A DNA stretch of 64,000 nt from positions 1,787,001 to 1,851,000 of the forward strand of contig JACCIC010000005.1 in NCBI GenBank assembly GCA_018907035.1, written 5' to 3'. This document shows, piece by piece, positions 1-10,955 of this stretch. The position numbers and the translations under genes were made by a program. Under the pieces are notes generated by a model. The model saw only the letters and a program-made list of their open reading frames with translations. It was not told where the DNA came from and ran no database searches. Source of the stretch: Sycobia sp. Sy_11. Taxonomy: Eukaryota; Arthropoda; Insecta; Hymenoptera; Epichrysomallidae. Position 1 is the stretch's first letter, and each line of letters starts with the position of its first letter.

Positions 1-119
1 TCAGAGCGGTGTTAAAGATAAATGCTTACATTATAATACAGGCTATGAAAAATGTTCAATTTTGACTCGATCCACTTAGGACTGAAATGAATATCCAGAC
101 TATACGCGTTCGACCACGT

Positions 120-243
120 TCAAAGTCTTTCGCCCATCTAAATTTTTAGACCGGCTATTAGATCAATCGGCCAAGACTTTGTCTTGAACTTTGACTGCTA
201 AATAATTAGTCCTTCGCTCTGGCGATCGAGTCATCGTAGACCA
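120..243 (-). mobile_element. tRNA-derived SINE, old partial copy
   Basis: The reverse complement keeps the tRNA-like head of the two better copies at 1277-1484 and 6528-6746: a GGTCTACGATGACTCGATCG-like start and a B box fitting GWTCRANNC (complement of 181-189). The body and A-rich tail are too diverged to place, so the left edge is approximate. It lies upstream of the first visible CAP exon, probably in an intron. Confidence 0.55.
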
Positions 244-346
244 TATATATATAGTATTAATTTAATCTGTTGTATTTAGATTATATTAATGAAACTGTAG
301 CCAGATATATTAAATAAAAAATTTATATATGTATCAAAATGTTTAG

Positions 347-762
347 ATAATTATCTTGTTGGTCAAAATATTATTGCGAATGATTTTGATGAAGATATGA
401 ATGAAGAAATGGAATTAAATTATTTGGAAGAACTTATTGAATTGTGGTACAATGAAGTTGCGAGATTCAGCCGAGCCAGCGTACGAAGATTTAGGTACTT
501 CTTTTGCGATGATTGGAACATTATGGTTTTTATAAATTTTTCATTAATTAATGAAAGTTTTTATTCGTTTAGGAAAGATGTAGGCAGAAGCACAAATACA
601 CTTTCTTATACACAATTAATTTGGGAAATGACGACCAACGTCGGATGTGGTGCTATAAGATTTCATAAACCTTTGGACCCGGTCCCAAAAATTTTGCTGG
701 TGTGCAACTATGGACCAACTGGAAATCGCGATGGTTATCCTGTTTATGAAAGATTGGAGTAG
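347..762 (+). CDS. Antigen-5-like CAP-domain protein, 3' part (last two coding exons)
   Basis: Secreted CAP/SCP family protein, of the type annotated as venom allergen 3/5 in Hymenoptera; biochemical role not established. Two exons are visible. Exon 347-494 follows an acceptor at 345-346 and encodes VGQNI, an acidic linker and WYNEV. Exon 573-762 follows a 78-nt GT-AG intron and encodes a YTQLIW...VGCGAI segment, then the signature CNYGPTGN, ending at TAG 760-762. The first exon is 148 nt with the same entry and exit phases as exon 4 of the gene at 7976-10333, so the two are tandem paralogues. The 5' exons are off the window. The usual GHYTQ histidine is a serine here. AATAAA at 842-847 is a plausible poly(A) signal. 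Family call is firm; expression in venom is not implied, since CAP proteins also occur in other tissues. Confidence 0.85.
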
Positions 763-1263
763 AAAAGGCTCAATCAAAAATACTTATTCTATTTTAGCTA
801 TTTTTTGTTAATTCATAAATACTGTGCTTATAAAAAATACAAATAAAGCAATAGCAAAGTAAAAAAAGTATTGAAAAATAAACAACAGTAAGATAATTTT
901 AAGATATCCATTCTTTTAGATGATGTCGTACTATCGGTAGCCAATACTCTAGCTGATAAATGATACAAACGTTTGTTAAGGTTTAGAAATATAAATATTC
1001 TCTGTTTTTTTAGTTATTACGTAATGAAGAAAAATCTTTGAACTGAACCAGATTGATAATTTGATTCTTTACCGGATTAATATAAACAACCCAAACTCAT
1101 AATATTTTATTTTAACGAAGCTGTTGAATATTAATGATCATCCAAATAAATAAATAATTTTTCGGATCACAATTATTTGCGAATATCGTCGTTTCGGAAT
1201 TGAATTTTAAGAAAATTGTTTTTATAAAATTTTAATTCTGGCACACGTGGTTTTCTGAAATAC
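763..1263. other. AT-rich 3' flank of the first CAP gene
   Basis: Contains the probable 3' UTR and poly(A) signal (AATAAA 842-847). Beyond about 900 I see no coding potential or recognisable repeat. Confidence 0.6.
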
Positions 1264-1276
1264 AGTTGCAGATTGT

Positions 1277-1484
1277 CTTTTTATTTTTATGTTATCTAAC
1301 GTCGCTTTATTTATGCTTCCAATTATCGGTGCTAATCAGCGACGGGGGTCTACGATGTGTTTGTAAACAAAACACATGTAGATAATTACAGCGGTGCCTG
1401 TATCAATCGGCCGAGACCGGGATTTGAACTCGGATCACCAAGTTACTAGCCCTTCGCTTTAGCGATCGAGCCATCGTAGGCCTA
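1277..1484 (-). mobile_element. tRNA-derived SINE with 13-bp target-site duplication
   Basis: Read on the minus strand the element has a tRNA-like head starting TAGGCCTACGATGGCTCGAT, a B box GTTCAAATC (complement of 1421-1429), a body shared with the copy at 6528-6746 (GTCGCTGATTAGCACC-like block, then TTGGAAG) and an A-rich tail ending near ATAAAAATAAAAAG. It is flanked by a perfect 13-bp direct repeat AGTTGCAGATTGT at 1264-1276 and 1485-1497, which defines both ends. This shows retroposition directly. It is not a functional tRNA gene: the acceptor arms do not pair and the head continues into a non-tRNA body. Confidence 0.88.
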
Positions 1485-1757
1485 AGTTGCAGATTGTAAT
1501 TATATATTGAAAGTTCATCTTCTTTCGAAAATCTTAATCTTTGTAATTATTCCTATTATTATTACTACTATCATAATTATTATTATTTTATTGCCAATAT
1601 AATAAAGAGTCTGCGTTTCTTTGTAATAGTCACGAAAATATCAAGAACTATTAAGCCAATCGTTTGGAAATTTTTCATCATTAGATTCTTATCACACTCA
1701 AAGCAACATACGCTGTGTTTCTCATGGAAAACAATATTACTTGAATCAAGAACTTAC

Positions 1758-1897
1758 GGGCGCACTGTTTCAATTCGGTGTAGTACATATATAAATTCGG
1801 CGATGGATTCGGATGATACGCGCAGTCAATAGTAAAGCAGTAACGCATTACGAACTCTACGTATGTAGTCGTTCCACCATTGGGCAACAGGCGGCGA
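1758..1897 (-). other. Possible unassigned exon
   Basis: Minus-strand open segment of about 46 codons bounded by a possible acceptor (AG at 1898-1899 on the complement) and a strong donor GTAAGT ending at 1757. The translation is cysteine- and tyrosine-containing (FVMRYCFTIDC, YYTELKQC). I do not recognise the family. No connecting exon could be phased with it, so chance remains likely. Confidence 0.2.
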
Positions 1898-4741
1898 CTT
1901 GCATTTTTTCGAATATTAAATCAAAGCGAATAGCTTAAACTATTAACACTTCGTCGAATTGATATATCGAACCTTTAATACTCTTAATAAGATCTTATTT
2001 TAGTCGATAGCTACTCTTTTGTTTTACCGATAAAACACAGATTATACTTGCACTACATGGATATATTTGCAATCTAATTTTAGTTGCAATTAAGAAAAAT
2101 GTACATTATAATTCTAAAAAATTAATTATCGCTTTCTATGATATATAGTGCGAAATATATCGACACTGTAAATATGGAAATAAGGCAAATAAAAATCTAA
2201 TTACAAAATTACTTTTAAAGAAGTAAAATTCAAAGCAAGTATCACTTCTGTTATAAACCACAATAAATTATTTATATTCTTTTAATAATCGAATGATAGA
2301 AATATAAAAAAATTTACCTACACGTTTGCTAACAATCATCGTATTATATGATATTATGCACATCCGATTCAAATTAATCATGATGATCTTATTGTAGTTT
2401 TAACGAAACGGTAGGAGTATAAAAGATAATATACATTGGCAACATTTTTATTATACGGACGTATCGCGTCAAACGTGCCACTGACTGTAAACAAAAATTA
2501 AAAAGCCAAGAAAATGTGCAGTGGCTTCAAATACTCGTATTTCTGTATACTTGACAATGCCATCGGGGAAAATTAAATCTTTTAATATGCCGTTCGCAAA
2601 ATGGCGTTCATTTCCCAAAATATAAATGGATATTTGCAGATTGCCTAAAATTTTGTTTTAAAAACAGTTGACTTTTGGATTATAATAGCGCTTTTATCAT
2701 AATTTTATTCACACTATCCTATAATCAATAGTAATTTAGTAAATGTTTGCGCGAGAACCGACAGAAGAAACAGATAAGGCTTAAAATGAAAAAATTTCTT
2801 TTTGAAAACTACATTTTTCCTTGCAGATACGCTTTCTTTAATAACACCCACAGTAAATGTTATACTTCGTTGATTAGCTAAAGAGGTTTTGAGGACATAA
2901 ACAGTCCCTTTTTAAGAACATTGTGAAAATTGCTTGTGTGATAGCCACGCTTTTTTATTACAGATGACTATTCTTTAATCTGACGGTTCTCTTTAGTTTC
3001 TCAAATAGTTATTGTACTACTAACAGGAATTTTATATTATGGAATTATAATTACGATTCATCTACTGTCGCACATTGGACTCGTTATGCAAAAGCCGTAT
3101 AATAACTACGTTATTTATTTCCCCGATAGCAGCGATCGTGAATATTTTATGGTTTTCTTCGTTTTTGCGAATGGCTCGCTGAGATTTTGAGCCCAAAACA
3201 ATGTCAAGGAACAGATTGGACGATAGTTACATTCTTTTATGATGGATTTAACAGCTTTTTATAATGACAATAGTCGTCTTCCATATGATTTTCATTATAT
3301 CTAAAAGTATTCTAGTCGAGCTGTGAAGCAAATATTTTAAAATGTTTTATTCAGTACTGATGCATTCGTTTAAAAAAAAAGAAAGAAGAAAAATTATACG
3401 ATACATATGTCGCGATTCATATATGATATAACGTCGTCCAGTTCTGTAAAACTGAAATAAACTCTCTGGCATCTGTATTGTTAGTACTTTGTATGTACGA
3501 TAAATAAATGCTCGCATTAGATGTGCTTAACAAATGGAGAATTATTAAATCTTTTATTAAATGGCATTCCCGATTTTATCGTGTAAATAATTGCCATAAC
3601 AAAATATTCTTATATTATAGAAAATTACTTTTTGTCCCCGTGTTCATAAAGCATGCGGTGGTAATATCGCATCTGCCGGCATTGTTCGAGGTCTCGCTCG
3701 TGCGCGTAACATTCGAACCGTAAAAAATGCATTCCCCGTAAAAGGCCTCCCCCCCCCACCCCCATTGCAGTGCCGTTCGGCAAGTGATGCCGAAATTTTT
3801 CTAACGACCGGCGAAATTCTGCATTCGAAAGCGATTTCTCGAATAAATTATTCGATTGTCGTTTGTTCGCAAAACTTCTTGATTTCTGATACGATCTTCC
3901 GCTGCATCCTGTGTATATCTGCCGTTGTAAAAAAACTTTCGCGCTTTATTTCATTTTCATAATTAAAGCGAGAAAACGACAAATTATGAAAGGCTCCCGT
4001 CACATATTGCGCTATGAGGGCGTAATTTTCTGAAAAGTCCCACCCAACCCTTGTCTTCTCGATTTCTCCACACGCTGCGCTACGGCGAGCAGCAATTAGC
4101 ACGCATTCGTTCTCATTTTCGCTACCCGGCCCACGCATAAATGCACGCACTTAATGCACTACGCTACGCTAAGTATCTTCAGCGTGTTGTAAATGCACCG
4201 AATAATTTATTCAGTCAATAAAAATACGATTCAGTTATATTACTTACGAATACTATACCGTGATAGCTGGCAATAATTATTAATAGTTAATCTATAAAAG
4301 TTATCAATCTTACTCTTTATTTATTGCTCAAAAAAAAAAGAGATTTTTCAAATACCCTTTTATACGGCGTAAATTTGTAATTATAGTACGAAAACTTGAT
4401 GCAGAGACTACTCAATCTAAGAATTTACGAATTATATTCTTAATTTTAATGAACTATATTCTGTTTAAAACTAAGAAATGTTTTAATCAATAGACTACAT
4501 CGCAATCATTATTATATTATCTTCTCGAAACTAAAGTAAATTTTTTATGTATCAATACTTGCAGATAAGCTTTAGTAGATTAGCTCAGTAAATCAATATA
4601 GCATGTGCATTATAATACGTAGTTTTAATAAAAATTTCAACTAAATAGTACTGTAATGTAAATTTATAAAATTACAAATATAATTATGACGTACATACTT
4701 GAATACCTTGCAATTTATTTCTCTGTTTTACTTATACGTAC

Positions 4742-4878
4742 ATCATTTCTTTGAGCACGGTTTACCAATTGAATAGCCATTCGTCGATCAAGCAGACATT
4801 TCCAACGGCGTGCTTCTACCATTGTCAGTCTCCTGATATATTCAATAATGTTCATTCCACAATGAGAAATATATATTT
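4742..4878 (-). other. Possible unassigned exon
   Basis: Minus-strand open segment, about 45 codons, with acceptor TTTAG before 4878 and donor GTACGT directly after 4742. The encoded stretch looks helical and charged (EARRWKCLLDRRMAIQLVN). No family recognised. Its exit phase does not match the entry phase of the candidate at 1758-1897, so they are not direct neighbours in one transcript. Confidence 0.22.
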
Positions 4879-5176
4879 CTAAATTTTCACAAAACATTTA
4901 ATTTTATTCATATCTAAAGCATTTCAATAACAAATAAAGTGGTTGAAGTAACAAATTACACTGGAACGCAAAAAATAAATACAATTTATTCTACAATACC
5001 CAGGAATGATAACTAAAAATTAAGTATAATCGGAATACGATAGTGTAATTTTTGGCTAATACAAATTATATTAGATACTATGTAAACATACGCATATGCC
5101 GAGTGGATCATATGCAATAGTGTAATAATGCTTAACTCCTACTTGTATAGGTTTTGAACTCGTTTTAATATTGCGG

Positions 5177-5180
<4 letters not shown>

Positions 5181-5260
<80 letters not shown>
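5181..5260. repeat. (TC)n microsatellite
   Basis: About 66 bp of nearly pure TC repeat followed by short TATC units. Confidence 0.97.
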
Positions 5261-6519
5261 TGGCCTTGTATTTTATCCTTATTACAATAAATTTATAACT
5301 TATAGCATTTCTTTATACAATGCCATTAACTCTATTCTATATTTAATATATTTCCATTTTATTAGCTATGAACAATTATCATTAATATTTTTCTATATAT
5401 TATATTTGATATTATTACATTTTTTACATTGCAACAAAATCACAATATGAGTCGAGTCAGCAGGGATTGTTCTTGGTAAATATAGACATTTACTGATACT
5501 CAGATACTTCTGGCACGCATACAATATTATAAAAGCGCACGTACTAAATCAAATTACCGCCTCGAGGCAATAAAAATTTTAATCATTTTCTAGAATCCAA
5601 AAGAATTTCACTTCATCCTGATAAAAAGAGAATCATCAAGACACTGTCGTTTTCTGTCTGAAGGACGTGCGTTCGTCAAAAGTTGCACGAATCCGCATCA
5701 TTCGTTCAACTACATTTCCCCAATATCCAATAATAGCGCCAATACCTAATTGCGACTGGATCGTCCTAGCAGCACTCGAAATACGTGACCGCAGAACGAT
5801 TGCGAGCGACGCGCTAACAGATTCCGTTGACCGAGGAACGCGCAGACACCAAACGTTTCGAATTCGTGGATTTAGAGCATACGCCGCTACCGGTTTCTTA
5901 CTCGCGGCAGAGAGCAAGGGTCGATTCTTAATTTGGCTATTAGCTAATCAGTGTTCCCAAATTTATGAGCGTTGTGGAGCTACTCTACGTGAAAAGCTCG
6001 TGAATCGTTTGAATCCTCTGGATTTTATTAATAGACCCTGAATTTACATATATGATAACATAGTTAAATTAATCTCGAACGCGTCGCTGGGTAGACTCGC
6101 ACCGACTTCAAGACACGCCTCGATCAGATAATTATGTGCGGAATAAGCAAAGTTTAGCGACTTAAAGTTATCGTGACACGAATCCTATTGGCTCTCGTTG
6201 TCATCCGAAGACTGGGGCCTCAAGATCCAGAAGCCGTGAAAGTAGTGCACGCGCCAGTGGACCCAAACGAGTTGCGGGTGCAAATTGTTGCGGAGTCAGT
6301 GCCAAGGATATTGGTCGGCTGGATGCGGCCGTAGGTCACCTAATTAGCAGATACAATGTTCTTCATTGATACGAGTCGAAAGGCTCGTTTATGCCGTTTT
6401 TTTTTTACACCTGCATAAAGCAATTTTTCGGGAAACAGCTGTCGATGAATAAAATCAGATTTTTTTTTTTGGATTTACAAGTATTCCTTTCTTTGATATT
6501 ACTATATTTCCGCAATTAC
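5261..6519. other. Intergenic; GC-richer open patch at 5640-6350
   Basis: 5261-5600 is AT-rich with nothing recognised. From 5640 to about 6350 the base composition rises and both strands are open: 124 codons on plus (5667-6041) overlapping 93 on minus (5636-5917), then a further plus-strand open stretch near 6200-6330. No domain or motif is recognised; it could be an eroded transposon or host exon. Confidence 0.4.
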
Positions 6520-6527
6520 CTTTCGCC

Positions 6528-6746
6528 AAGAGGCCTACGATGGCTCGATCGCTAGATCGAAGGACTAGTAACTTGGTGATACGAGATCGAATCCCGATCT
6601 CGGCCGACTGATACAAGGGCCGCTGTAATAATTTACACGTTCCTTGTTTACAAACACATCGTAGACCTGCGTCGCGGATTAGTATCAATATTTGGAAGTA
6701 TTAAATAGGGCAATGTTAAATAACATAAAAAAAAAAGAAAAGAAAA
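6528..6746 (+). mobile_element. tRNA-derived SINE, plus-strand copy
   Basis: Same family as 1277-1484, in the opposite orientation. tRNA-like head from GAGGCCTACGATGGCTCGAT, perfect B box GATCGAATC at 6585-6593, shared body block (GTCGCGGATTAGTATC, TTGGAAGT) and A-rich tail to 6746. An 8-bp direct repeat CTTTCGCC at 6520-6527 and 6747-6754 is the likely target-site duplication. Confidence 0.85.
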
Positions 6747-6754
6747 CTTTCGCC

Positions 6755-7975
6755 GAATTTTTATTATAGAAAGATCTTGGTTGTTTAAATTCATGAAATT
6801 TCTGAGAAAAAAAAATTGGGAAGTTCTACTTTTCCATTTCCATTAATATTACGCGCAGTATTAGTAAGATTATGTTTGCGATCATGAATGATAAAGAAAT
6901 GACGTTAGTTTTTAAAATGTATTATTATAATCTATTATTATATTAAAAAAATGTCATTATTTGATGCTATTTACTATCCATATGAAAAAGTATCTATAAA
7001 TAAAATAAAAGAATAACAATGCAGATAACTTTGTGATTTTAAAAAAACATTTATTTAATAATTAAATATTTATCAGCTTTTAATTTTTCGACGACAAACT
7101 GGGAAAACAGAGATAGTAATTTATAGCAGCCACCTGTCACTTATAACCTTTTAATGTTATTAAAAATAAACTTTGTTCTTATATAAGGCAGAATAAAAAT
7201 AGTACGACTTAGTTCTGTATAATCATAATTGTTTGCTAGATACTTCGTTAAATATTTTATTAATTTATTTAAAGCATAACAGGTAAGAATGTTAAGAAAT
7301 TGTTGGGGCGTTCATGATTGATATTTCTTAAACTATAATTCGAGTAAATGGTAAATGTAAAATAACTATAAATTGTCAATTAAACTTGGCATACAATGGC
7401 TTTCTTTCTCTCTCTCTTTCATTCTTGTACGTCACACATATCTCAAGAACCATGTACACACACCAAGATGTTGATCCAATCGAAGCTATGCTAATTCTTT
7501 TCGTCATTCGCTATCTGATTATCTTTCTACTTAAAAGAATCATATCTGGTCAAAAATCAGTCCGAACCTCCGCTAATTACCGTTTACTTTACCTGCACTA
7601 ATTACCTTTCTTATACATATTACGAACCTGATAGGTATGTAGGAGTCTTTCTTATTCTTGAATTATACGCGAAAAATCCAATAGCTATTAATACGCTGAT
7701 CACGGAAGAATTCGGCAAAATTTCTGATAAATATAAGTACGATGAAACTGCCGAGTTATTATTAAAAATTAAGCTAATGAAAGTGACAGTCATCGAGAAA
7801 GCTTTTATATTCTAGAATTGCGGAATAAAATGGAAAGAGTATCTATCTAAATAATAATAAAATATTATAATCTATCTAAAATGTTGTATTACAGATTGCG
7901 TTGAAAATCTTTGGTATTTTTAACGATAAAAAAAAAACAAGTTTAAAACGAAAACTTAACGAAAGTTTCGTAAGC
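6755..7975. other. AT-rich upstream region of the second CAP gene
   Basis: No gene recognised. TACAG at 7891-7895 upstream of the start codon could be the acceptor of a 5' UTR intron. Promoter elements cannot be assigned by eye. Confidence 0.4.
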
Positions 7976-9878
7976 ATGAAATGGAAAATTCAATTTCTGT
8001 TCGTCATATTCACGTATCCAGTCATACACTCGTTCGACCGACAAAATAAATATTGCCTGATAGACAAATGCGCACTGGGCACACACACATTGTGCAGATA
8101 TAACGTAAGTTTGACGAATTTAACCATTGTTTCAAAAAAAAAATTTTTTTTTAAAAAGCACGCGGAAATGTCAACACGCGCGGAAATACTCGATCGATTC
8201 GATGAAACAGTGGGAAATTAATCGAGGGCTTTTCTGAAATCGACAGATCACCGGGACCGCATCAGAGATGCGACAGAGTCATTCGCTCGGGTCTGACCGA
8301 GAACGAAAGGCGGACGATCCTCTCGGTGCACAATTTTTACAGAGCCAAGGTTTTCAGCGGGAATGAGCGACGTGGAAATCCAGGACCGCAACCTCCTGCA
8401 GTCCGCTTTACACCTCTCGTACGTGTCCATCCGCCACGTATTTTTTTTATCGCTTAAATAATATTTTTGAATTAGTACAGTTTTTGGTTGCACGAACAGA
8501 TTTTCACGATCATTTTCGCGGAAAAAGTTTGCAAAGGTGGGAAGAGATAAGTATCTAAAATTAAAAATGACATTCAAAATCAAATCTAGAGACGTGCAAG
8601 GATATGTTATAGATATTGGATTAAAGAATTTATAAGTCGATACTTAATTTTTTTTTTTCAAATAATTTCAATTCACAGTCTCTGCAAATGAAAACAAGTA
8701 TCTTCGTAACTGATCTTTGAAATTTTGTTTAACTGTCTCACGAGGCAAATTATCAATAATTCACGCGCTGTAAATGCGCGCTAATGCCCCCCGTATGGAA
8801 AATTTATTGACATGGGTATTCCATGCACGTCGACTTGTACCAGCAACGTCCATTTTGCTCATCCGTTGCAAAAAAAAAAAAAAAATACTATAGTTCTAAA
8901 AAAAGATTTTTCGTCAAAACCTGCATTTCGTTCATTGCATAAAAAATGACATTTTTGGAAAAAAGATTTCTGGCATTGCGGTAACTGATATCGGTTCGAC
9001 CAGCAGAACAAAAAGACGCCAATGGACTAGGCAGTAACTTCCTAACAAGCTAAGATTGATGGTGTATCGAATCGAATTTGCTGCCTGGTAAATAATTAAA
9101 AACGGCTACTTTCAATCGATAATCGATCATCTATAAAATTTATTATTTTACAAAATCTCTATCAACAGTTGTGAATTATTTATAATGTATACAAAACAAT
9201 ATTCTTTATTTTGCCGAATGATAGTTTCACGTTTCAGTAAAATGAATTTTTTTCTTTGATTCCTTTTTAATTCTTATCTAATACATTAAGATTAAAGTTA
9301 TGGTGGGCATTTACTAAATCTTAAACAATTAATGTTTGAAAATATCTGCTTGATGAGTATAGGTTTATATAAATAAAGTTTAAATCAATAATTATTACAT
9401 ATTGGAAAAAAGTATTATACATTGAAAAAACTAGATTGTAATAGAAGAACATTTGTGTAAACATTATATCTATTTATATATTTATCTTCACATCATAAAC
9501 CTTAATTATGTTTGTCTAAAACTGAAAATCTATCTGTTAGCATAAAACTGAGATAAAAGCATTACTTAAATATAAAGTCTATATTAAAATGTTATTATAA
9601 ACAAAATTTAAGCAATCGTAAAAAGAAAAACAATTCCTTTAGCGATGGAACGATGAACTTGAAAAAGTTGCTCACAGATGGACCGACCAATGTTTACCGT
9701 ATCCTGACTTCTGTCGACATATGAGTAAGTCAATCAAGAATATTTCCGTTCAAAAGTACAGTATAACAAAATTTGAAATAAATTAAAAGTAATGCTTATC
9801 GACATCCTCGTGATTGTAATTGAATGAAATAAAATTATTTATATTAAGTCGTTATAGTTCTAATTATATATTGTAATA

Positions 9879-9909
<31 letters not shown>

Positions 9910-10333
9910 ACGTAAACTTTTAGACGAATCTTTAGTTGGACAAAATATTGCTTGGCAAGACTTCGATGAGGATATGGATGCAGAATTGGAAAGAAATTAC
10001 TTACAGGAGCTCATCGAAACATGGTATAACGAAGTGGTCAGATTTAGCAGGCGTTCTACAAAAAGATTCAAGTACGTTTTTACACTTTCGATCATTATTG
10101 CTTATCCAATTTTTAAATGACTAACTGAATTGTTTTATTGTTATAGCTTGATAAGAGCTAGAAATTCATCGACGCTTTATTATAGTCAAATGGTCTGGGG
10201 AAATACAATCCATATTGGATGTAGTGCAATCAGATATCATAAATTAAGTTTTCAAATTCCAAAAATATTGCTCATTTGCAATTATGGCCCAAGCGGCAAC
10301 TGTAATAACGAGCCAGTGTATCAATCGCTGTAG
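7976..10333 (+). CDS. Antigen-5-like CAP-domain secreted protein (five exons)
   Basis: Secreted CAP/SCP family protein of the hymenopteran venom allergen 3/5 type; the molecular role of this family is not settled. Exons inferred: 7976-8104, 8266-8418, 9643-9724, 9924-10071, 10147-10333, all GT-AG, phases 0,0,1,2, total 232 residues, the usual size for the family. Start chosen because residues 1-19 form a signal peptide (MKWKIQFLFVIF...), followed by the family's cysteine-bearing N terminus (NKYC...HTLC). Landmarks: VHN 64-66, GNPGPQPPA 80-88, WNDEL 96-100, VGQNIA 126-131, WYNEV 155-159, YYSQMVW 182-188, CNYGPSGN 215-222. The two histidines normally in HD.C and GHYTQ are P115 and Y182. AATAAA at 10436-10441. 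Intron 2 holds repeat R1. The acceptor of exon 2 is the least certain junction, although the phase supports it. Confidence 0.87.
9000..9500 (+). repeat. Dispersed repeat R1, copy A (in CAP gene intron 2)
   Basis: Matches 30485-31080 in the same orientation: shared blocks include TTCCTAAC[A/G]AGCTAAGATT, AATTCTTATCTAATA, AGTTATGGTGG, GAAAATATCTGCT and TATTGGAAAAAAGTATTA, in the same order. By eye the identity is roughly 70-75 percent with indels. No coding capacity or terminal structure recognised. It may be a mobile-element fragment or an old segmental duplication. Confidence 0.75.
9878..9903 (+). repeat. Poly(A) tract in CAP gene intron 3
   Basis: Uninterrupted A run of about 26 nt shortly before the exon 4 acceptor. 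Confidence 0.95.
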
Positions 10334-10362
10334 TAGTGAATGATAATTTTATAATATTGTTG

Positions 10363-10416
<54 letters not shown>

Positions 10417-10955
10417 CATCATAATAATGCATCATAATAAAAATATTAGATCATTTCGTCATAATATAGTTGTAAATTTATTGAGAAATATTAGTTACTT
10501 ATTAGTATAATTAATAAATATATTCACGTTTAATAACGAAGTAAGAAGAAAGTGATACCAACAACATTGAAAAAAAAGTTGCAATTTCATTATTTAACAA
10601 TAATATAAAAACAATTTCCGCAAGACTCTCACCCGTTACTCATATTTGCCATCCTCGACCGTCTATCCACCAAATAAATACATCGCATGTTAACGCTGTG
10701 AAAGAACGTTCGAGACGTTAGCAACTTCGGCACAGCTGAGGAAATATTAAAAACCATTATTCTTCGTAGCTTTAAAATATCGCATGAATCGCGCGTATTA
10801 CGTTGAAAACTGTCTACTAAAGATACTTCAATATAGAATACAGTTCGATACGTGTGAATTTCAAAAAAAAAAAATTTTCCTATATTAATGGAAAATCTTA
10901 AATTGCTATAATTCTTGTACCATTTGTTTATCAAAAAAAAAAAAAAAAAATACAA
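10334..10955. other. Convergent intergenic region with (AAT)n
   Basis: 3' flanks of the CAP gene and of NDUFS7. Holds an (ATA)n array at 10362-10415 with two ATGCATCATA interruptions, and A runs near 10863 and 10934. No further gene recognised. Confidence 0.7.

Larger units (their letters stand above)
1498..5180. other. AT-rich intergenic DNA, few features
   Basis: Mostly AT-rich sequence without a recognisable gene. A C9 run lies near 3749-3757. A GC-richer patch at 3640-4150 is open in several frames but resembles nothing I know. Two possible minus-strand exons are listed separately (1758-1897 and 4742-4878). Confidence 0.5.

Noticed and set aside
1370..1484. tRNA gene on the minus strand
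   Set aside because: Promoter boxes fit, but the sequence continues into a SINE body and A-rich tail with target-site duplications.
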